Positions 34,780 to 46,300 of a stretch of 64,000 bases of DNA are shown piece by piece (within the stretch, counting starts at the first letter, position 1; each line of letters starts with the position of its first letter). Position numbers and translations under genes: made by a program. This stretch comes from Lachancea dasiensis (lineage: Eukaryota > Ascomycota > Saccharomycetes > Saccharomycetales > Saccharomycetaceae), in assembly GCA_900074725.1 (NCBI GenBank), contig LT598456.1, forward strand, positions 255,488-319,487. The letters are read 5' to 3'. The notes below the pieces were generated by a model. It was given only the letters and a program-made list of their open reading frames with translations. It was not told where the DNA came from and ran no database searches.

Positions 34780-36819
34780 CTATAGTTCTCTACCCAGCTC
34801 CTCTATCACAAGCAGACCTGCATTATTCACAAATGAGTAGAACTTACCGCCCGCCCTTGTTTCATTCCACTTGCAACATGTTATGTTGACGCCTTGAGGA
34901 CTAACTCTTGCCTTGGAGACCTCATTCACGCTGAATTTGAAAACGGCGTAGTTTGGATTCAACCTATACTTCTTTTCGGCTGTACCAAAATCCCATTGCC
35001 AAAGTTTGAGATATTTGTAAACAGCAACATTGTTTTTGATACCTGTCAAAAACCTTCTTGCCAAGTTATTTATCATTAGTGTACCATCTGAAGATCCTGA
35101 CAGCAGAAACGGATGAAGTCTAGACGCACCTAGAGAGCTCACGGTGTTCTCGTGCTGACAGATCTGATGAGGAGCAAAAATGGCCCGAGGAGTGTAAGCT
35201 TTCACAGAGTTTACACCATCAGAATAGACAACGCCATACACTGGAGGACAGTAGGTAGCAATTGTGGTGTTGCCTCCCCGTACGCGACCTAAAGAAGCCT
35301 TAGTCGTTCTAATGTTCTTCGGGTTGAAAGCAGAAATAAACCCGTCAACCGAAGTAGTACTGATGACGGTGTCCTCACAATCCGAGTAAGCTGCAACAAT
35401 GGAAATGATGTAGGAATCGTGAATTTTATGATAATAAGACGGCATGTCAGAGCCTAGCTGAAATTCTGCAACATTGCCATTTTGAAATCCACAAACAATG
35501 GTATCTGAAGACGTGAAATCAAAGCACGAAATGGGTGTCTGTGGTATTGCAACCCTGAAGTCAGAACTATCATACTTGCGAAATTCGTGGCAAGCAGCTT
35601 TATCAATTTTGATGAACCTAACGGAGCCATCTTGACAACATGCGGCCAGCATTCCTAGAGCTGTCTCATCTTTAAATCCAGCATGCCACTTCAAATCCCA
35701 AGTCTCGCCAAAATTGTGAACAATAGTCAAATATTTTTCAAAGGATAGACTGTCAGGGCATACTTCATATACGGCGATGCAAGATTCGTGACTTTCTTCA
35801 CCCCAGCATCGAAGATCAGAATCAACAGGTGCACCAAGCCTACTTGATATTGATAACGCTAAAAACAAAGAGTCGGTGTCTTCACGAGGTAGCCAAGCCA
35901 TGTCGGTAACCAGGCCACCTACATTATAAACAAAGCCCTTGCGATTGCCGCATGAAAAAGTTGGGAATTCAATTTTTTGACCAGTCTTTATGTGAGTATC
36001 CAGGTCGCCTATAAGTAGAGGGATTTCACATTCACTAAGAGCGAACAGCTCCTGGAATTCAGAAAGTTCTATGACATGGTAACTCGCAGACCTTAGTGAG
36101 GTCAAATTCGTAGCATATCCTCTACAACAAGGGGAAGGAAAGTCCACATAGCATTTGGACCCTTCCTGTAGTGCATCTAGATCGAAATCAAAGGGGCCCG
36201 TTTCAAAGGCCTCTTTAACTTTAGCAAGCTTCAAAAGTTTCTCTGGATTGAGGCCATATATCCGTTCGATTTTGTCTCTAGCAGATGTGAGGTCTTTGAG
36301 AGCGCGTATTACTCTACGCTTGTTGTCCAATTTTGACAAGGGTGTCGGGGATTTGGTATCGCTGTCAACAGACAAGTCCAACAACTTTGGTTTGCGACCG
36401 CGTTTAGCAACGGTCGTCGGTTTGGCTCTCATGGACTTGCCTTTCGTGACTGCCTTTTTATTTCGTTGAGGTGGTTCTATCTCCATGAAATCCTCATTGT
36501 CCTCTGTAGCAGGGTCATCTGGCTGTTCTTCATCCTCATCCTCATCCTCATCCATCGCCTCCTCAGGCACAAAATCGTCATTATCATCACCCTCTTCGTC
36601 ACCTACCGTTGGATCAATTGAACTCACGATAGAATGCGATGCCTTCTTGGAAGCGACTCTGCGTGGTCTTGAGCTTCTGGCATTGGGTTCGGAGTTGAGC
36701 ACGGCCAAAGCAGTCGCAGATGGACTTTCTGACACTGGTCGAACCGATTGGAACGAGTCTAGTGTTTTAAATCTCTGGGACGCCTTCGCACGAGAATTGG
36801 CATCTTCACTCTGAGCCAT
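34780..36819 (-). CDS. TFC6: Tfc6 (tau91), TFIIIC subunit
   Basis: Tfc6 is a WD-repeat subunit of the tauB module of TFIIIC, which recognises the B box of tRNA genes for Pol III. The 679-residue protein (S. cerevisiae 672) has a disordered, very acidic N-terminus (about 65-120), an AT-hook-like KRGRKPK, and a WD40 propeller from about 290 to the end. Blades include WDLKWHAGFKDETALGMLAACCQDGSV-type repeats, and the end resembles the orthologue (GGKFYSFVNNAGLLVIEELG). It starts at the first ATG. Its place between BCP1/UBA4 and ESC2 follows YDR361C-YDR362C-YDR363W. Confidence 0.9.
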   Translation of the reverse strand: MAQSEDANSRAKASQRFKTLDSFQSVRPVSESPSATALAVLNSEPNARSSRPRRVASKKASHSIVSSIDPTVGDEEGDDNDDFVPEEAMDEDEDEDEEQPDDPATEDNEDFMEIEPPQRNKKAVTKGKSMRAKPTTVAKRGRKPKLLDLSVDSDTKSPTPLSKLDNKRRVIRALKDLTSARDKIERIYGLNPEKLLKLAKVKEAFETGPFDFDLDALQEGSKCYVDFPSPCCRGYATNLTSLRSASYHVIELSEFQELFALSECEIPLLIGDLDTHIKTGQKIEFPTFSCGNRKGFVYNVGGLVTDMAWLPREDTDSLFLALSISSRLGAPVDSDLRCWGEESHESCIAVYEVCPDSLSFEKYLTIVHNFGETWDLKWHAGFKDETALGMLAACCQDGSVRFIKIDKAACHEFRKYDSSDFRVAIPQTPISCFDFTSSDTIVCGFQNGNVAEFQLGSDMPSYYHKIHDSYIISIVAAYSDCEDTVISTTSVDGFISAFNPKNIRTTKASLGRVRGGNTTIATYCPPVYGVVYSDGVNSVKAYTPRAIFAPHQICQHENTVSSLGASRLHPFLLSGSSDGTLMINNLARRFLTGIKNNVAVYKYLKLWQWDFGTAEKKYRLNPNYAVFKFSVNEVSKARVSPQGVNITCCKWNETRAGGKFYSFVNNAGLLVIEELGREL

Positions 36820-37809
36820 TGCCCTAGTACCTAGTCATCGGAGATGATAGGAGCATGCCAGCTTAGTATGTAAATAAATAAGGTCAATCCCATTCATAGT
36901 ATATAGTGATATCTCTATGCTGACAGCGAATAAAGTACTTATGTCACAACGCTGGATTTACAGGTATTCCGAGTGCTTGATGGATTGCAGCGCCCCCATT
37001 TTTGAGCCCAATAACCAATTGAGGTGACTTTGAAACCAAGAACGAAGATTAATGAGTTAAAACTTGTGTCTATTGTAAATTTTGTAAACTACATGAAGAT
37101 TGCGAGTGTCTACATGTCTGCTCGCATATTGTTGAGGGCCCTATCTGATATTGTTGGTCTATCCAAGGAAACAAATGATTTCCATGCATTTCCTTCCTCA
37201 AGCCTGAAGACGGTTTTATAGTTTTCATCTCTGTTGGCAGTTTTCGGGAAATTCAATAAGGAATATGATGAGTGCAAGTTGTTGCACCTCTAGGTATTTT
37301 TATCAAATATTATTGCCTCAAGACTCTAGTGGAGCAAAAGGGAGCATTTTCCAGGGCACATCTGGGATAGGTGGTAAACCATTAAACTAGTCACTTCTAG
37401 CGTTTAGTCATGTTAGATTTTACTGGCACACTGGAACCGAGCTCCAAACAGATATTTATACTCGAGAGAGGGTGCTTCAGACGTACTTTCTGCAATCCCA
37501 GTTTAAATTATAAACCTTTTCCTGCCATGCCCACGCAAATTTGGATTACCTTATGCCTAACCTCGTCGCAGGACGCTCAAAACTCACCTCTGCTTGCCTG
37601 GAACCAACCGCATCTACTAGCACGCCTACAGATAAATTCAAGCAGCTTCTGGCCGAATAACTTGTTGGATCTCGATTGTAGCGTCAGTATTTCGAGGCGA
37701 TGATCTATTTCGCTCTTATTTGGTGTCAAAAAAAAAAATATCACGACAAGAAGTCATGTTCACCTTATCTAGAGAAGGAGAACTACTCAACACCGAACAA
37801 GCGGTTTGC
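36820..37809. other. TFC6-APE4 divergent intergenic region
   Basis: 990 bp without a recognisable gene. S. cerevisiae has YHR112C between UBA4 and APE4, but I find no trace of it here. There is a 10-A run at 37728-37738. In-frame codons before the chosen APE4 start include an ATG at 37756. Confidence 0.4.
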
Positions 37810-39351
37810 ATGTTACGTCTGCGTCTCCAAAAAGACATCAATATGGTAAGCCAAGAAAATTATCCCGAGGAGTTTGTTAAATTTCTCAATGCATCGCCAA
37901 CGCCGTACCACGCAGTGCATAATATCAAAGCGCATCTTCTAGAACACAACTTTGAGGAATTGCAGGAAGAACACTCTTGGGTGGAGAAGTTGAAACGGGG
38001 AAGGGGTTATTTCGTGACTAGAAATGATTCGGCAATCGTGGCATTTGTGTTAGGAGAGGACTACGACGGTGGAAACCCCTTTGCCATCATTGGTGCACAT
38101 ACGGACTCACCTGTGTTGAAAATTAAACCTATTTCAAAGCGCAGTAACGAAAAGTTTGACCAAGTTGGCGTGGAGTGCTATGGAGGTGGGATCTGGCATT
38201 CGTGGTTCGACTCCGATCTTTCGATTGCCGGAAGAGTGATCTACAAAAGCCAGGACCATCTTGGAGAAGTGCTGGTCACAAAGCTGGTAGACCTCAAGAA
38301 GCCGCTGCTTAAGATTCCTACTTTGGCGATCCATTTGGATAGAACTGTCAATGAAAAGTTTGTCTTCGACAAGGAGTACCAACTGCTACCGGTCGCCGGC
38401 TTAACAGCAAAGCAAGCCGACAAAGATTGTTCGGAATGCACTGAGGAGAATTCATCTAGCGAAACATTCTTCTCCATCAAATCCGTGGTAGAGAGACATC
38501 ATCGTGATTTGGTTAATCTGGTGGCCAAGGAGCTTCACATTGAGTCTGAGCAAATCGAAGACTTCGAACTAACTTTGTATGATCATCAGCCCTCGTGTCT
38601 TGGTGGCTTGCACGACGAATTTGTGTTTTCTGGGAGACTAGACAACTTAACGTCATGTTTTACAAGTATGCATGCGCTCACATCGTCGATCGGAGCCGCC
38701 GACGTAAACCAGGAGTGTGCTAGAATGATGGCGTGCTTTGATCACGAGGAAATCGGTTCAGCTTCAGCTCAAGGTGCAGACTCTAATTTTTTGCCAAGCG
38801 TTTTGGAACGCATAGCTGCTCTCAAACAGCGTGATCATTCTTATTACCGTTTTCAGGATATGACAAATCTTAGCGAATCGTATCGGTTGAAACTGGCGAC
38901 CAGGAAGTCATTCTTCCTCTCTTCCGACGTTGCCCATTCAGTTCATCCAAACTATGCAAGCAAACACGAATCTAATCATAAGCCCGTCATCGGAGGTGGT
39001 CCCGTGGTTAAGATCAATGCGAATCAACGTTACATGACCAACAGTCCTGGATTGGTACTTGTGAAAGCTCTTGCAGATTCTGCCAAAGTTCCTTTGCAAC
39101 TAATTGTCGTGGCTAACAATTCCCCATGTGGATCTACAATTGGCCCTATCATTGCATCTAAAACTGGCATCCCGACATTAGATCTTGGAAATCCAGTTTT
39201 GAGTATGCATTCTATCCGAGAAACTGGCGGATCCGATGATCTGGCCTCACAAATCAAATTATTCACTGAATTTTACAAAAAGGGCACCAAAATGATTGAA
39301 ACCGGTTACGTGAGAACCAATGAGGATATGAAGCAGCCTCCTTCAAAATAA
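37810..39351 (+). CDS. APE4: Aspartyl aminopeptidase Ape4 (M18 family)
   Basis: Ape4 removes N-terminal Asp/Glu in the cytosol and is carried to the vacuole by the Cvt pathway. With this start the protein is 513 residues and begins MLRLRLQKDINM, matching the length and pattern of S. cerevisiae MFRIQLRTMSSKT before the shared YPEEFVKFLNASPTPYHAV. An earlier in-frame ATG (37756) would add 18 residues and a later one (37843) would remove 11. M18 metal and catalytic motifs are complete: GAHTDSPVLKIKP, SGRLDNLTSC, ACFDHEEIGSASAQGAD, SSDVAHSVHPNY, and VLSMHSIRETGG near the end. It is tandem with ESC2. Confidence 0.94.
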   Translation: MLRLRLQKDINMVSQENYPEEFVKFLNASPTPYHAVHNIKAHLLEHNFEELQEEHSWVEKLKRGRGYFVTRNDSAIVAFVLGEDYDGGNPFAIIGAHTDSPVLKIKPISKRSNEKFDQVGVECYGGGIWHSWFDSDLSIAGRVIYKSQDHLGEVLVTKLVDLKKPLLKIPTLAIHLDRTVNEKFVFDKEYQLLPVAGLTAKQADKDCSECTEENSSSETFFSIKSVVERHHRDLVNLVAKELHIESEQIEDFELTLYDHQPSCLGGLHDEFVFSGRLDNLTSCFTSMHALTSSIGAADVNQECARMMACFDHEEIGSASAQGADSNFLPSVLERIAALKQRDHSYYRFQDMTNLSESYRLKLATRKSFFLSSDVAHSVHPNYASKHESNHKPVIGGGPVVKINANQRYMTNSPGLVLVKALADSAKVPLQLIVVANNSPCGSTIGPIIASKTGIPTLDLGNPVLSMHSIRETGGSDDLASQIKLFTEFYKKGTKMIETGYVRTNEDMKQPPSK

Positions 39352-39584
39352 TGAGGTAGCACATGGCTATCTCCCCATGGCATGAACTTAGCTATGCTGT
39401 GTAGATTCGGCCCTTCGTGCGAGGGTATTTTATGACACCTGTCGCATGTTTACATTATGAATATACTTTATCTTAGCGCGAAGACATTGGGAATGGCCCC
39501 ATCAAAACACCAGAAGTACCTTAGCAATAGATACAACCTTTCAACTTAACCTTTCTCCAAGTTTTCTTGTGAAAATTTTACGCC

Positions 39585-41192
39585 ATGAGCGAGGAGCAGC
39601 GTCCTCATACTGGTTTAAAGGGAGCCACCATAACGGGGGATATCCAAGAGCTGATGTCCTTCTCCGATGCAAACAGAACTATTGGAGGATACCTTGAGGA
39701 AGAGCCGATAACAGGTAACATCCATTTAGGGAGGGAAAAATTACCGAGGTTCTCTTCCACCATCCAAGTAAACGGTAGAGTCGACAAGGAGTTCGCCGAA
39801 GATGCAGAAACGGAGGAGGACTACGACGACACGCGTGAGATAAGTGCAGCTGACGAGAAAGTCATTAGAGAAGGAGGAGAGAAGAAAGGAAAAGGCTCAG
39901 TAGTGAATGAGGCAAATGAGACAGAAGCGGTGAAGGAGGAAGCGAGTTATTGCAACGACGATGCCGATGCCGACGATGATGACGACGACGACTTTTTTTA
40001 CGGAGATTACATATCCACCAATAATGGCACCAGAGATGACACCACACAGTCGTTGTCGATGAATGCAAGTTCAACCGAAGTGCGACAGGATGTTGAAAGT
40101 CAAGCACCTGGTCAACTGTCGGATGGCAAGGAACACAAGAACCAACACGAAGCAATTATACTGGACTCTTCTGATAGCGATACGGATAGGGTTCGAGACA
40201 AAAACATCGGGAGTATGAAACCAAGGCGAAGAACTAGTTCTGGCTCTTCTTTGAGTGACACACCTCGAAAGAAGCCGAGAAGATTACGGTCGAACGCCAA
40301 CCCCGGGCGTAACGTAGCTAAAACAGTTCAAAAGGCACACATACCTGAGACTGGAGGGAATCGCTTTTCAGACGCGGATGAAGACGAGCAGTTTTTCAAG
40401 GATCTGGCTCGCGAGGCAGGCAGAACAACAAGTACGGCAAAGCCAGATAGCCCGGCTGCTGTCAATCGGGTTTTCAATCTCAAATTCACGTCCATCCTCG
40501 AGGGAACCGTTGGCAAGAAGGTCAATGCCAAGGTAAAAGGTACGCATGCATTTGATGAGATTATACCTGTTGCGCTGAACCTAATACTGAAAGAATACAA
40601 CGTTCCCACTGAGCTGCGACACCGCTACGATCCAACCAAGGTATCTGTTTACAGAAATGATGTCAAGCTTCCGAATTTCATGACCTGCAACGCACTTCCT
40701 GTTCCGCTGCATGACGGAGCTGAAATCAAGGAAGTTTCATTGTGCTTGGTAGCCAGCGATAAGGAAAAAGAATATGAAATGAAGTGCGAAGAAAGCAAGC
40801 GCGAAGATGATACATCGTTCACTGCTAACGATTTGCTAAATGCAAATTCCAAAGGCCAGGAATTTACAACAGGACCATCTAGCGATGACCATCAGTTCAT
40901 GAAGCCCGGGACCGTGGAAATTTTGGATGATGAATCAGAGCCCGAAGAATCATGCGAGACAAGCGGAACAGTGCATGTTGTACTCATGGCTAAAGGTAAT
41001 GACAAATTGCACGTCAACGCCCACAAGGATACGACGTTTGATAAGCTCATCCTGCATTACCGTGAACAGAAGAATTTATCAGCAGAAGTCCAAATTTCTT
41101 TCTTTTTTGACAACGAACGTATTTCTCCAACAAGTCGAGTAAGGTCTTGGGATTTGGAAGATGAAGACATTGTTGAGGTGCAATTGAGCTAA
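39585..41192 (+). CDS. ESC2: Esc2, SUMO-like domain genome stability and silencing factor
   Basis: Esc2 (Rad60/NIP45 family) binds Ubc9 and branched DNA, and with Smc5/6 controls recombination intermediates; it also supports silencing. The 535-residue protein (S. cerevisiae 456) has a long acidic, disordered N-terminus with Asp runs (about 125-140) and SIM-like acidic hydrophobic patches (IILDSSDSD), then basic PRKKPRRLR. Two SUMO-like domains follow, at about 298-390 (FNLKFTSILEGTVGKKVNAK) and 463-535 (VHVVLMAKGNDKLHVNAHKD, ending WDLEDEDIVEVQLS). It starts at the first ATG and is followed by the largest gap in the window. Confidence 0.92.
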   Translation: MSEEQRPHTGLKGATITGDIQELMSFSDANRTIGGYLEEEPITGNIHLGREKLPRFSSTIQVNGRVDKEFAEDAETEEDYDDTREISAADEKVIREGGEKKGKGSVVNEANETEAVKEEASYCNDDADADDDDDDDFFYGDYISTNNGTRDDTTQSLSMNASSTEVRQDVESQAPGQLSDGKEHKNQHEAIILDSSDSDTDRVRDKNIGSMKPRRRTSSGSSLSDTPRKKPRRLRSNANPGRNVAKTVQKAHIPETGGNRFSDADEDEQFFKDLAREAGRTTSTAKPDSPAAVNRVFNLKFTSILEGTVGKKVNAKVKGTHAFDEIIPVALNLILKEYNVPTELRHRYDPTKVSVYRNDVKLPNFMTCNALPVPLHDGAEIKEVSLCLVASDKEKEYEMKCEESKREDDTSFTANDLLNANSKGQEFTTGPSSDDHQFMKPGTVEILDDESEPEESCETSGTVHVVLMAKGNDKLHVNAHKDTTFDKLILHYREQKNLSAEVQISFFFDNERISPTSRVRSWDLEDEDIVEVQLS

Positions 41193-43152
41193 AATTATGT
41201 CTAGTAATTAGTAATGTAGTCGAGCCTGAGGTGCGAAAGAGCGTAGTTATGACCTTGTGCGAATTTTGTTGGCCACTCAACCAAGATTTGCACAATGTGA
41301 AGTAGGGTTCGCAGAGCTTACACTGCTTATTACTTTGTAAGCTAAAAGCGGGGCAGAAGATGAGTACGTGAGTTTTCTTGTGTAGGGCCAATACAAGACG
41401 GCGCACGATAAGAGCTCATTCTTAGAGTATTGATCGGTGTTCGGTAAATCATACTTAATAAAATCAACAACACGACGAGTACAAGCTCGGTCTGAGAGGC
41501 ACCAAAACGCTCTACTATATCTAAGTGTAAATTATGCCCAATACGTGACCTCGCCTTAGGCCCGTTGAGTAATCCACATTACGATATTGTAGTGACAAGA
41601 GGTATCTTCCCCAGCAGTTTAGATGAATAAAGAAAACAAGGTTGGGTAGTGAGTGAAAGTCTAGAGTAATTCAAAATAAGTACGGACGGGCATGTAATAC
41701 TATTAATTCACCGGGTTTATGGATGTTGGGATACTAAGGATAATCATTTAATTTCAAGAGTTCCCCAGGTTGGTGGCCCACTCCATTAGTGGGTGCAACG
41801 AGGACTGATTATGACTTATTTTTCATTATTGCAGGTAACATGACTGCTAGTATACAGGGAGCGTGTTTGGAGTCAAGTATTCAAGTGAGACGCCCAAGTA
41901 CCGTCGTATTTGCTCTCAAAATAGAAACACTGGCAAATAGTTGAACCTAGACAACATATTGTAGCAACATACAATCCCCAGGAACGAGCTCATCTAGCAT
42001 ACTGACCTTACTGCTTCTCCACGAGAGCTGGTACTCAGTAAATGTAGAATACTAAGCTTGAGATCGTTGCCTGACAGAAAATGCACAAACTGTACTTATA
42101 TCTATACTATAATAGACCAAAGGACCAAATAGTTATTGTGCTGTTTGAGTAGCACCGAGCAGCACAATGATGCGCATTGTCCTCATACGGCCCAACTAAA
42201 GGCGAGTATAAATAGATCAAATCGTGGTGAGTTCCACAAAAACATAGCCATGAAATACACCAAATTATCTCAGTTACCTCCATTGTTAGAAATGTAGCTT
42301 GTGTCGGTAATTGACCTAAACGTATAATACCGGTGTACCCATCTTAGTTGGACGGACCCAAACAAAAGTGTCATAATACTAAGAAGTGATATTGGTGGCG
42401 TCAATAAATTACGAATGTGCAAGCGGAAGAATCAACTAATGAAAACCGGATGAATAATATTTAACCAAGAATGGCCCAGCCACCTCATTTCATGCATCCA
42501 AAAATTCAGCCATGCAAATTATTGTGCATGTGGGTGACACTTGAATTATTAGGCTCTTAATGTACCCGGAGAAATCCTGTTTAATAGTTACCGACTGTTC
42601 GTTCCACAAATGACCCTGACCCAGTGTTATGATGCGAATAATATCGAAGAGGGAGAAAGCCTGAAGGTCATCATATATTTTCGGAACCCTAATCGCATAT
42701 GCAAAAATGGTACACGATATATATTAAAGATCTGAGCGAACAACCTCGCAAGTTAGTAGTATTTCAACGCCGAGTCGCCCCAATTGCGACAAAGACAGAC
42801 CATAAGTACAAATAATAATTGATGGACCTTATAAGCTACTTGGAGCGGATAAGAACAGAGTGAAATCAATATGTTAAGCCAAGCTATCAACGTGACTTCG
42901 GTTACATGCATAAATGTGACATTCCTCGCCTTTCAGGCAGAGCGACGTTAAGCTCAAAGTAAGAAGCATGTGGATCAAAATAATTATAGGCATAAGGAAA
43001 GGTTTATGCTAGTAGATAGTGTAAGTCGCTCAGAGGCTATAGATATCATTTATTCTGTACTTGAGGTTATAGTACCTAAACAAGAGAAAAAGCTTGACTT
43101 TGTGAAAACATGTGGAGCAGTTAAATCAAGCTACACACCAGTTAATTTAAGA
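41193..43152. other. Two-kilobase gene-poor gap between ESC2 and tRNA-Lys
   Basis: 1960 bp, by far the longest gap. There is no frame with family resemblance. It holds a perfect 9-bp inverted repeat (42135-42143 with 42160-42168), a TATAAATA at 42205-42212, a CCCACT/AGTGGG hairpin at 41777-41793, and several TACTAAG words. A TGTTGGG-to-ACAACA interval could be an old LTR but lacks target-site repeats. The tRNA gene ends the gap. Confidence 0.5.
42135..42168. repeat. Perfect 9-bp inverted repeat
   Basis: ATTGTGCTG (42135-42143) pairs exactly with CAGCACAAT (42160-42168) across a 16-nt loop. A TATAAATA follows about 40 bp downstream. Confidence 0.65.
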
Positions 43153-43225
43153 GCCTTGTTGGCGCAATCGGTAGCGCGTATGACTCTTAATCATAAGGTT
43201 AGGGGTTCGAGCCCCCTACAGGGCT
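43153..43225 (+). tRNA. tRNA-Lys(CTT), copy 1
   Basis: 73 nt, intronless, identical as far as I can recall to S. cerevisiae tRNA-Lys(CUU). Acceptor GCCTTGT/ACAGGGC with discriminator T; D-loop AATCGGTAG; anticodon stem TGACT/AATCA around CTCTTAA region with anticodon CTT; T-arm AGGGG-TTCGAGC-CCCCT. The A box (TGGCGCAATCGG) and B box (GGTTCGAGCCC) are intact. A T6 terminator follows. It lies 155 bp from the 3' end of RPO31, the Pol III catalytic subunit gene, a pleasing but probably chance pairing. Confidence 0.97.
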
Positions 43226-43228
43226 TAA

Positions 43229-43234
43229 TTTTTT
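43229..43234 (+). terminator. Pol III terminator of tRNA-Lys copy 1
   Basis: T6 run four bases after the mature 3' end. Confidence 0.75.
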
Positions 43235-43379
43235 ACAGTTTGCTTACTGATTTGTGTCAGGCAGAGATTGTAACAATCATATGTACAGTTATTGGGTACT
43301 TGCTCCCCTCCTAATGTACTTCTTTCTTGTTGTAATCACCTAGTTATACATATATGCAAATTCTATGAAAAAATGGACC

Positions 43380-46300
43380 TCAATTGACTTTCACCGCCGT
43401 GCCGTTACTGCACAAACTTTCAAACAAGGCAAGCTTTGGTTTCAAGTCTTCAGGGGAGATAGCAGTTCCCTTGACAACCTTGAAAGCCCCTGTACCAATT
43501 GACATCGTTTGGCCTAGAATAATACACTCAGAAACACCTTCCACGGCATCTTTCTTCATGTAAAAAGCAGCATCGAATAAGTGGTCCGTCGTTTTTTCGA
43601 AAGACGCAAGCTGTAAAACAGAGTCCCTCATTTTACTCAAGCCGAACCGCGTAATACCTAAAACTTCACCTTTGTATGTCATAACGTCACCCAGCAATTG
43701 AACGTGACGAGGATCTACACTCATACCGTGGTTACTCATGGTGTAATCGATTTCCCCAACGATACTCGTCCTTGCAGCCTCAATACCCAATACGCTGACA
43801 ACTTCTAGAATATGATTAGTTTTTGTTCTCGATCCTATTACACCGTCCGTGGTCATTACATCCCGTAAACCATAACCTTCCACCAATAGCTCTCTCCTCC
43901 CATCGTCCTTGACGTTGATAACAGCCCTGGCAATGTCAGATAGACCCTTAACAACAATTCCAGGTAGAGCACGACGTAGATGCTGTATCCTGTAAAATAA
44001 TTCATTATCCAATGGCTCCTTTGCTGATGTCGAAATAGATTTAAGCTTAGCACCTTCTGGATATACCGCAATGTTGATCCTGTCTTTACCCGCAATGCTA
44101 ACATCTGACTGAGAAATCTTCAGTTTAGATGCTCTCGTTATCGCTATGGCGATGTCTTCAACAGTCAGCTCTAGTTGGAGTTTTTCAATGGTGCCTAGAT
44201 CGACCTTTACCTGCAACAGTGACATGTTGTCCCTGTATACATCTTGTATGTAAAATGCAACGTCAGACAATAATGTTTTTTCTATCCTTCCTTTCACTAC
44301 TCTAGCGGCCCGTTCATCGTTGTCGTTCACCAGAACAGCATTAATGATAGGAGTTGAAATGACTTTAGAGGCGTTAATAATTTCTTTAATACGCGGAACA
44401 CCAAGGGTAACATTCATGGAAGCCACACCAGCAAAGTGGAAGGTTTTTAGAGTCATTTGAGTACCTGGTTCACCAATAGAATGGGCACCGACCGCACCGA
44501 CCGCAGTCCCTGGCTCCACCTTAGCTTTGTGGTACTTGAATATCGCAATTTCAAGAAACTTCTCAACTAACAGACCACTGATCTTACAAAGTTGGTCAAT
44601 GGATGTTAGTGTTGATTCTGGCACCTGCTCGTCCAAATCCATAGACTGCAACTCGATTGCTGGCTCATCAAGGTATTGTTTCAACCCCTTACGCTTCCGG
44701 ATCTTTGCAAGAGAAGAAGCTTTCTCCTTCAAGTAGGATCTCAAGGACTGGTAGAAGTTCCTTTCGGCATCAAACTGATCAATGAACTCCGGACAATCTT
44801 GAAGCTTGACATCTAAAACATTTCCTAGATTGTCGTATCTCACCAATCTGCTCTCAAGTGGTTCCAAAATTCGATTTGTTAATGCCATTATTTGGTATGG
44901 AAGCAAAGCTCCATCATGATGATTGAAAGTTATATTGTTAGCATGCTCCCATGACCTGGCAAAATTAACGGGTTGTGCGTTGCCTTCCATATCAATAGGA
45001 TCAAGACCATCACCACCGTAAGTAAATTGGACAATACCATTTGAAGACGTTCTGATAGTATTATCATATTGACAAGACAGATCTTCCAAGGATTTCATCA
45101 ACCTACGCGACATGTAACCAGTTTCAGCGGTCTTGACAGCAGTGTCGACCAAACCTTCACGCCCCGAAATTGCGTGAAACAAGAATTCAGGTGGCGACAA
45201 ACCGGAAAAGAAAGAGTTTCTCACAAAACCCTTGGATTGGGGAGTCTTCGAGTTTTTCAAAAAGTGAGGCAAAGAACGATCTTGAAAGCCGTCAGGAACA
45301 CGGTTACCAGAAATAATTTGTTGACCAACAACTGCCACCATTTGCGAGACGTTTAACGTGGACCCTTTGGAACCACAGTTGGCCATAATCAAACAAGCGT
45401 TCAGATTGTCCAATTCTTTTATACATACCTCACCCACTTCTTCTCTGACCTTTGATAATAAACCACCAATCTTGGCTTCTAAAGTCTGTTCTTCATTACA
45501 ACCCGGCTGAGTTTCCAATTTTCCCTTGTCAAACAAGTCAATTAACTGGTCACACTTCAAATAAGCGTCTTCGACCATAATTTCCTTTTTCTTCTTCAGT
45601 TCTTGACCTGGAGTTACATCGTTGATACCAATAGAAAAGCCCCTGTTACCTAAAAATCTAGCACATAGCTTGGCCATCCTATTCATCGCAAAAGCTGCCT
45701 CTTGTGGGCCAAAGTCTCTCAAAATGGTGTAAAAAACAGAGTGCTTCTTACCATCACCTAAAACCGATTTATCCATGACACCACTCAAAATTTGAGAACC
45801 CCGAATAACAACAAATCCATCGTTCTGAGACATCTCGTTGGGGAATTCTTTCCTCTTTGGTGGAATGTAAACTTTATTCTTTGCGTCTAGATTAATCACG
45901 ACATTAGAATTTTTATTGGGCTTGATGAGAAGTGAAAACACCTGCTTACCAGTCCACATGTAATAGGGCTTCATGATGGCCGGGGGTGGTATATCAAACC
46001 GGAGGTTACCATCGGACATCATTGAAAGTAGTTGAACGAATTCGGCTCTGCTATAGAAGGAATCCTTGTGCGAGATCAGGTATGATCCGGTGATAAAATC
46101 TTGTGTAGCCGCAATGATAGGTTCACCTGATTTAGGAGTCAAAAGGTTATTTTTCACACCCATTAGGTTGATTGCTTCAGCACGAGCCTCCTCTGTCTGA
46201 GGAACATGTAAGTTCATTTCGTCACCATCGAAATCCGCATTGTAAGGAGTACAGACACATTCATTCAAACGAAATGTTCTCCAAGGCCTAATCTTGGCAT

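Noticed and set aside
41724-41969. Interval starting TGTTGGG and ending ACAACA or GCAACA, resembling a solo LTR near a tRNA gene
   Set aside because: The flanking pentamers do not match as target-site duplications and no internal similarity to a known LTR family is visible; the ends are short enough to arise by chance.
42970-43314. Open frame of 114 codons across the tRNA-Lys gene
   Set aside because: It begins with GTG, runs through the tRNA and has no family resemblance.
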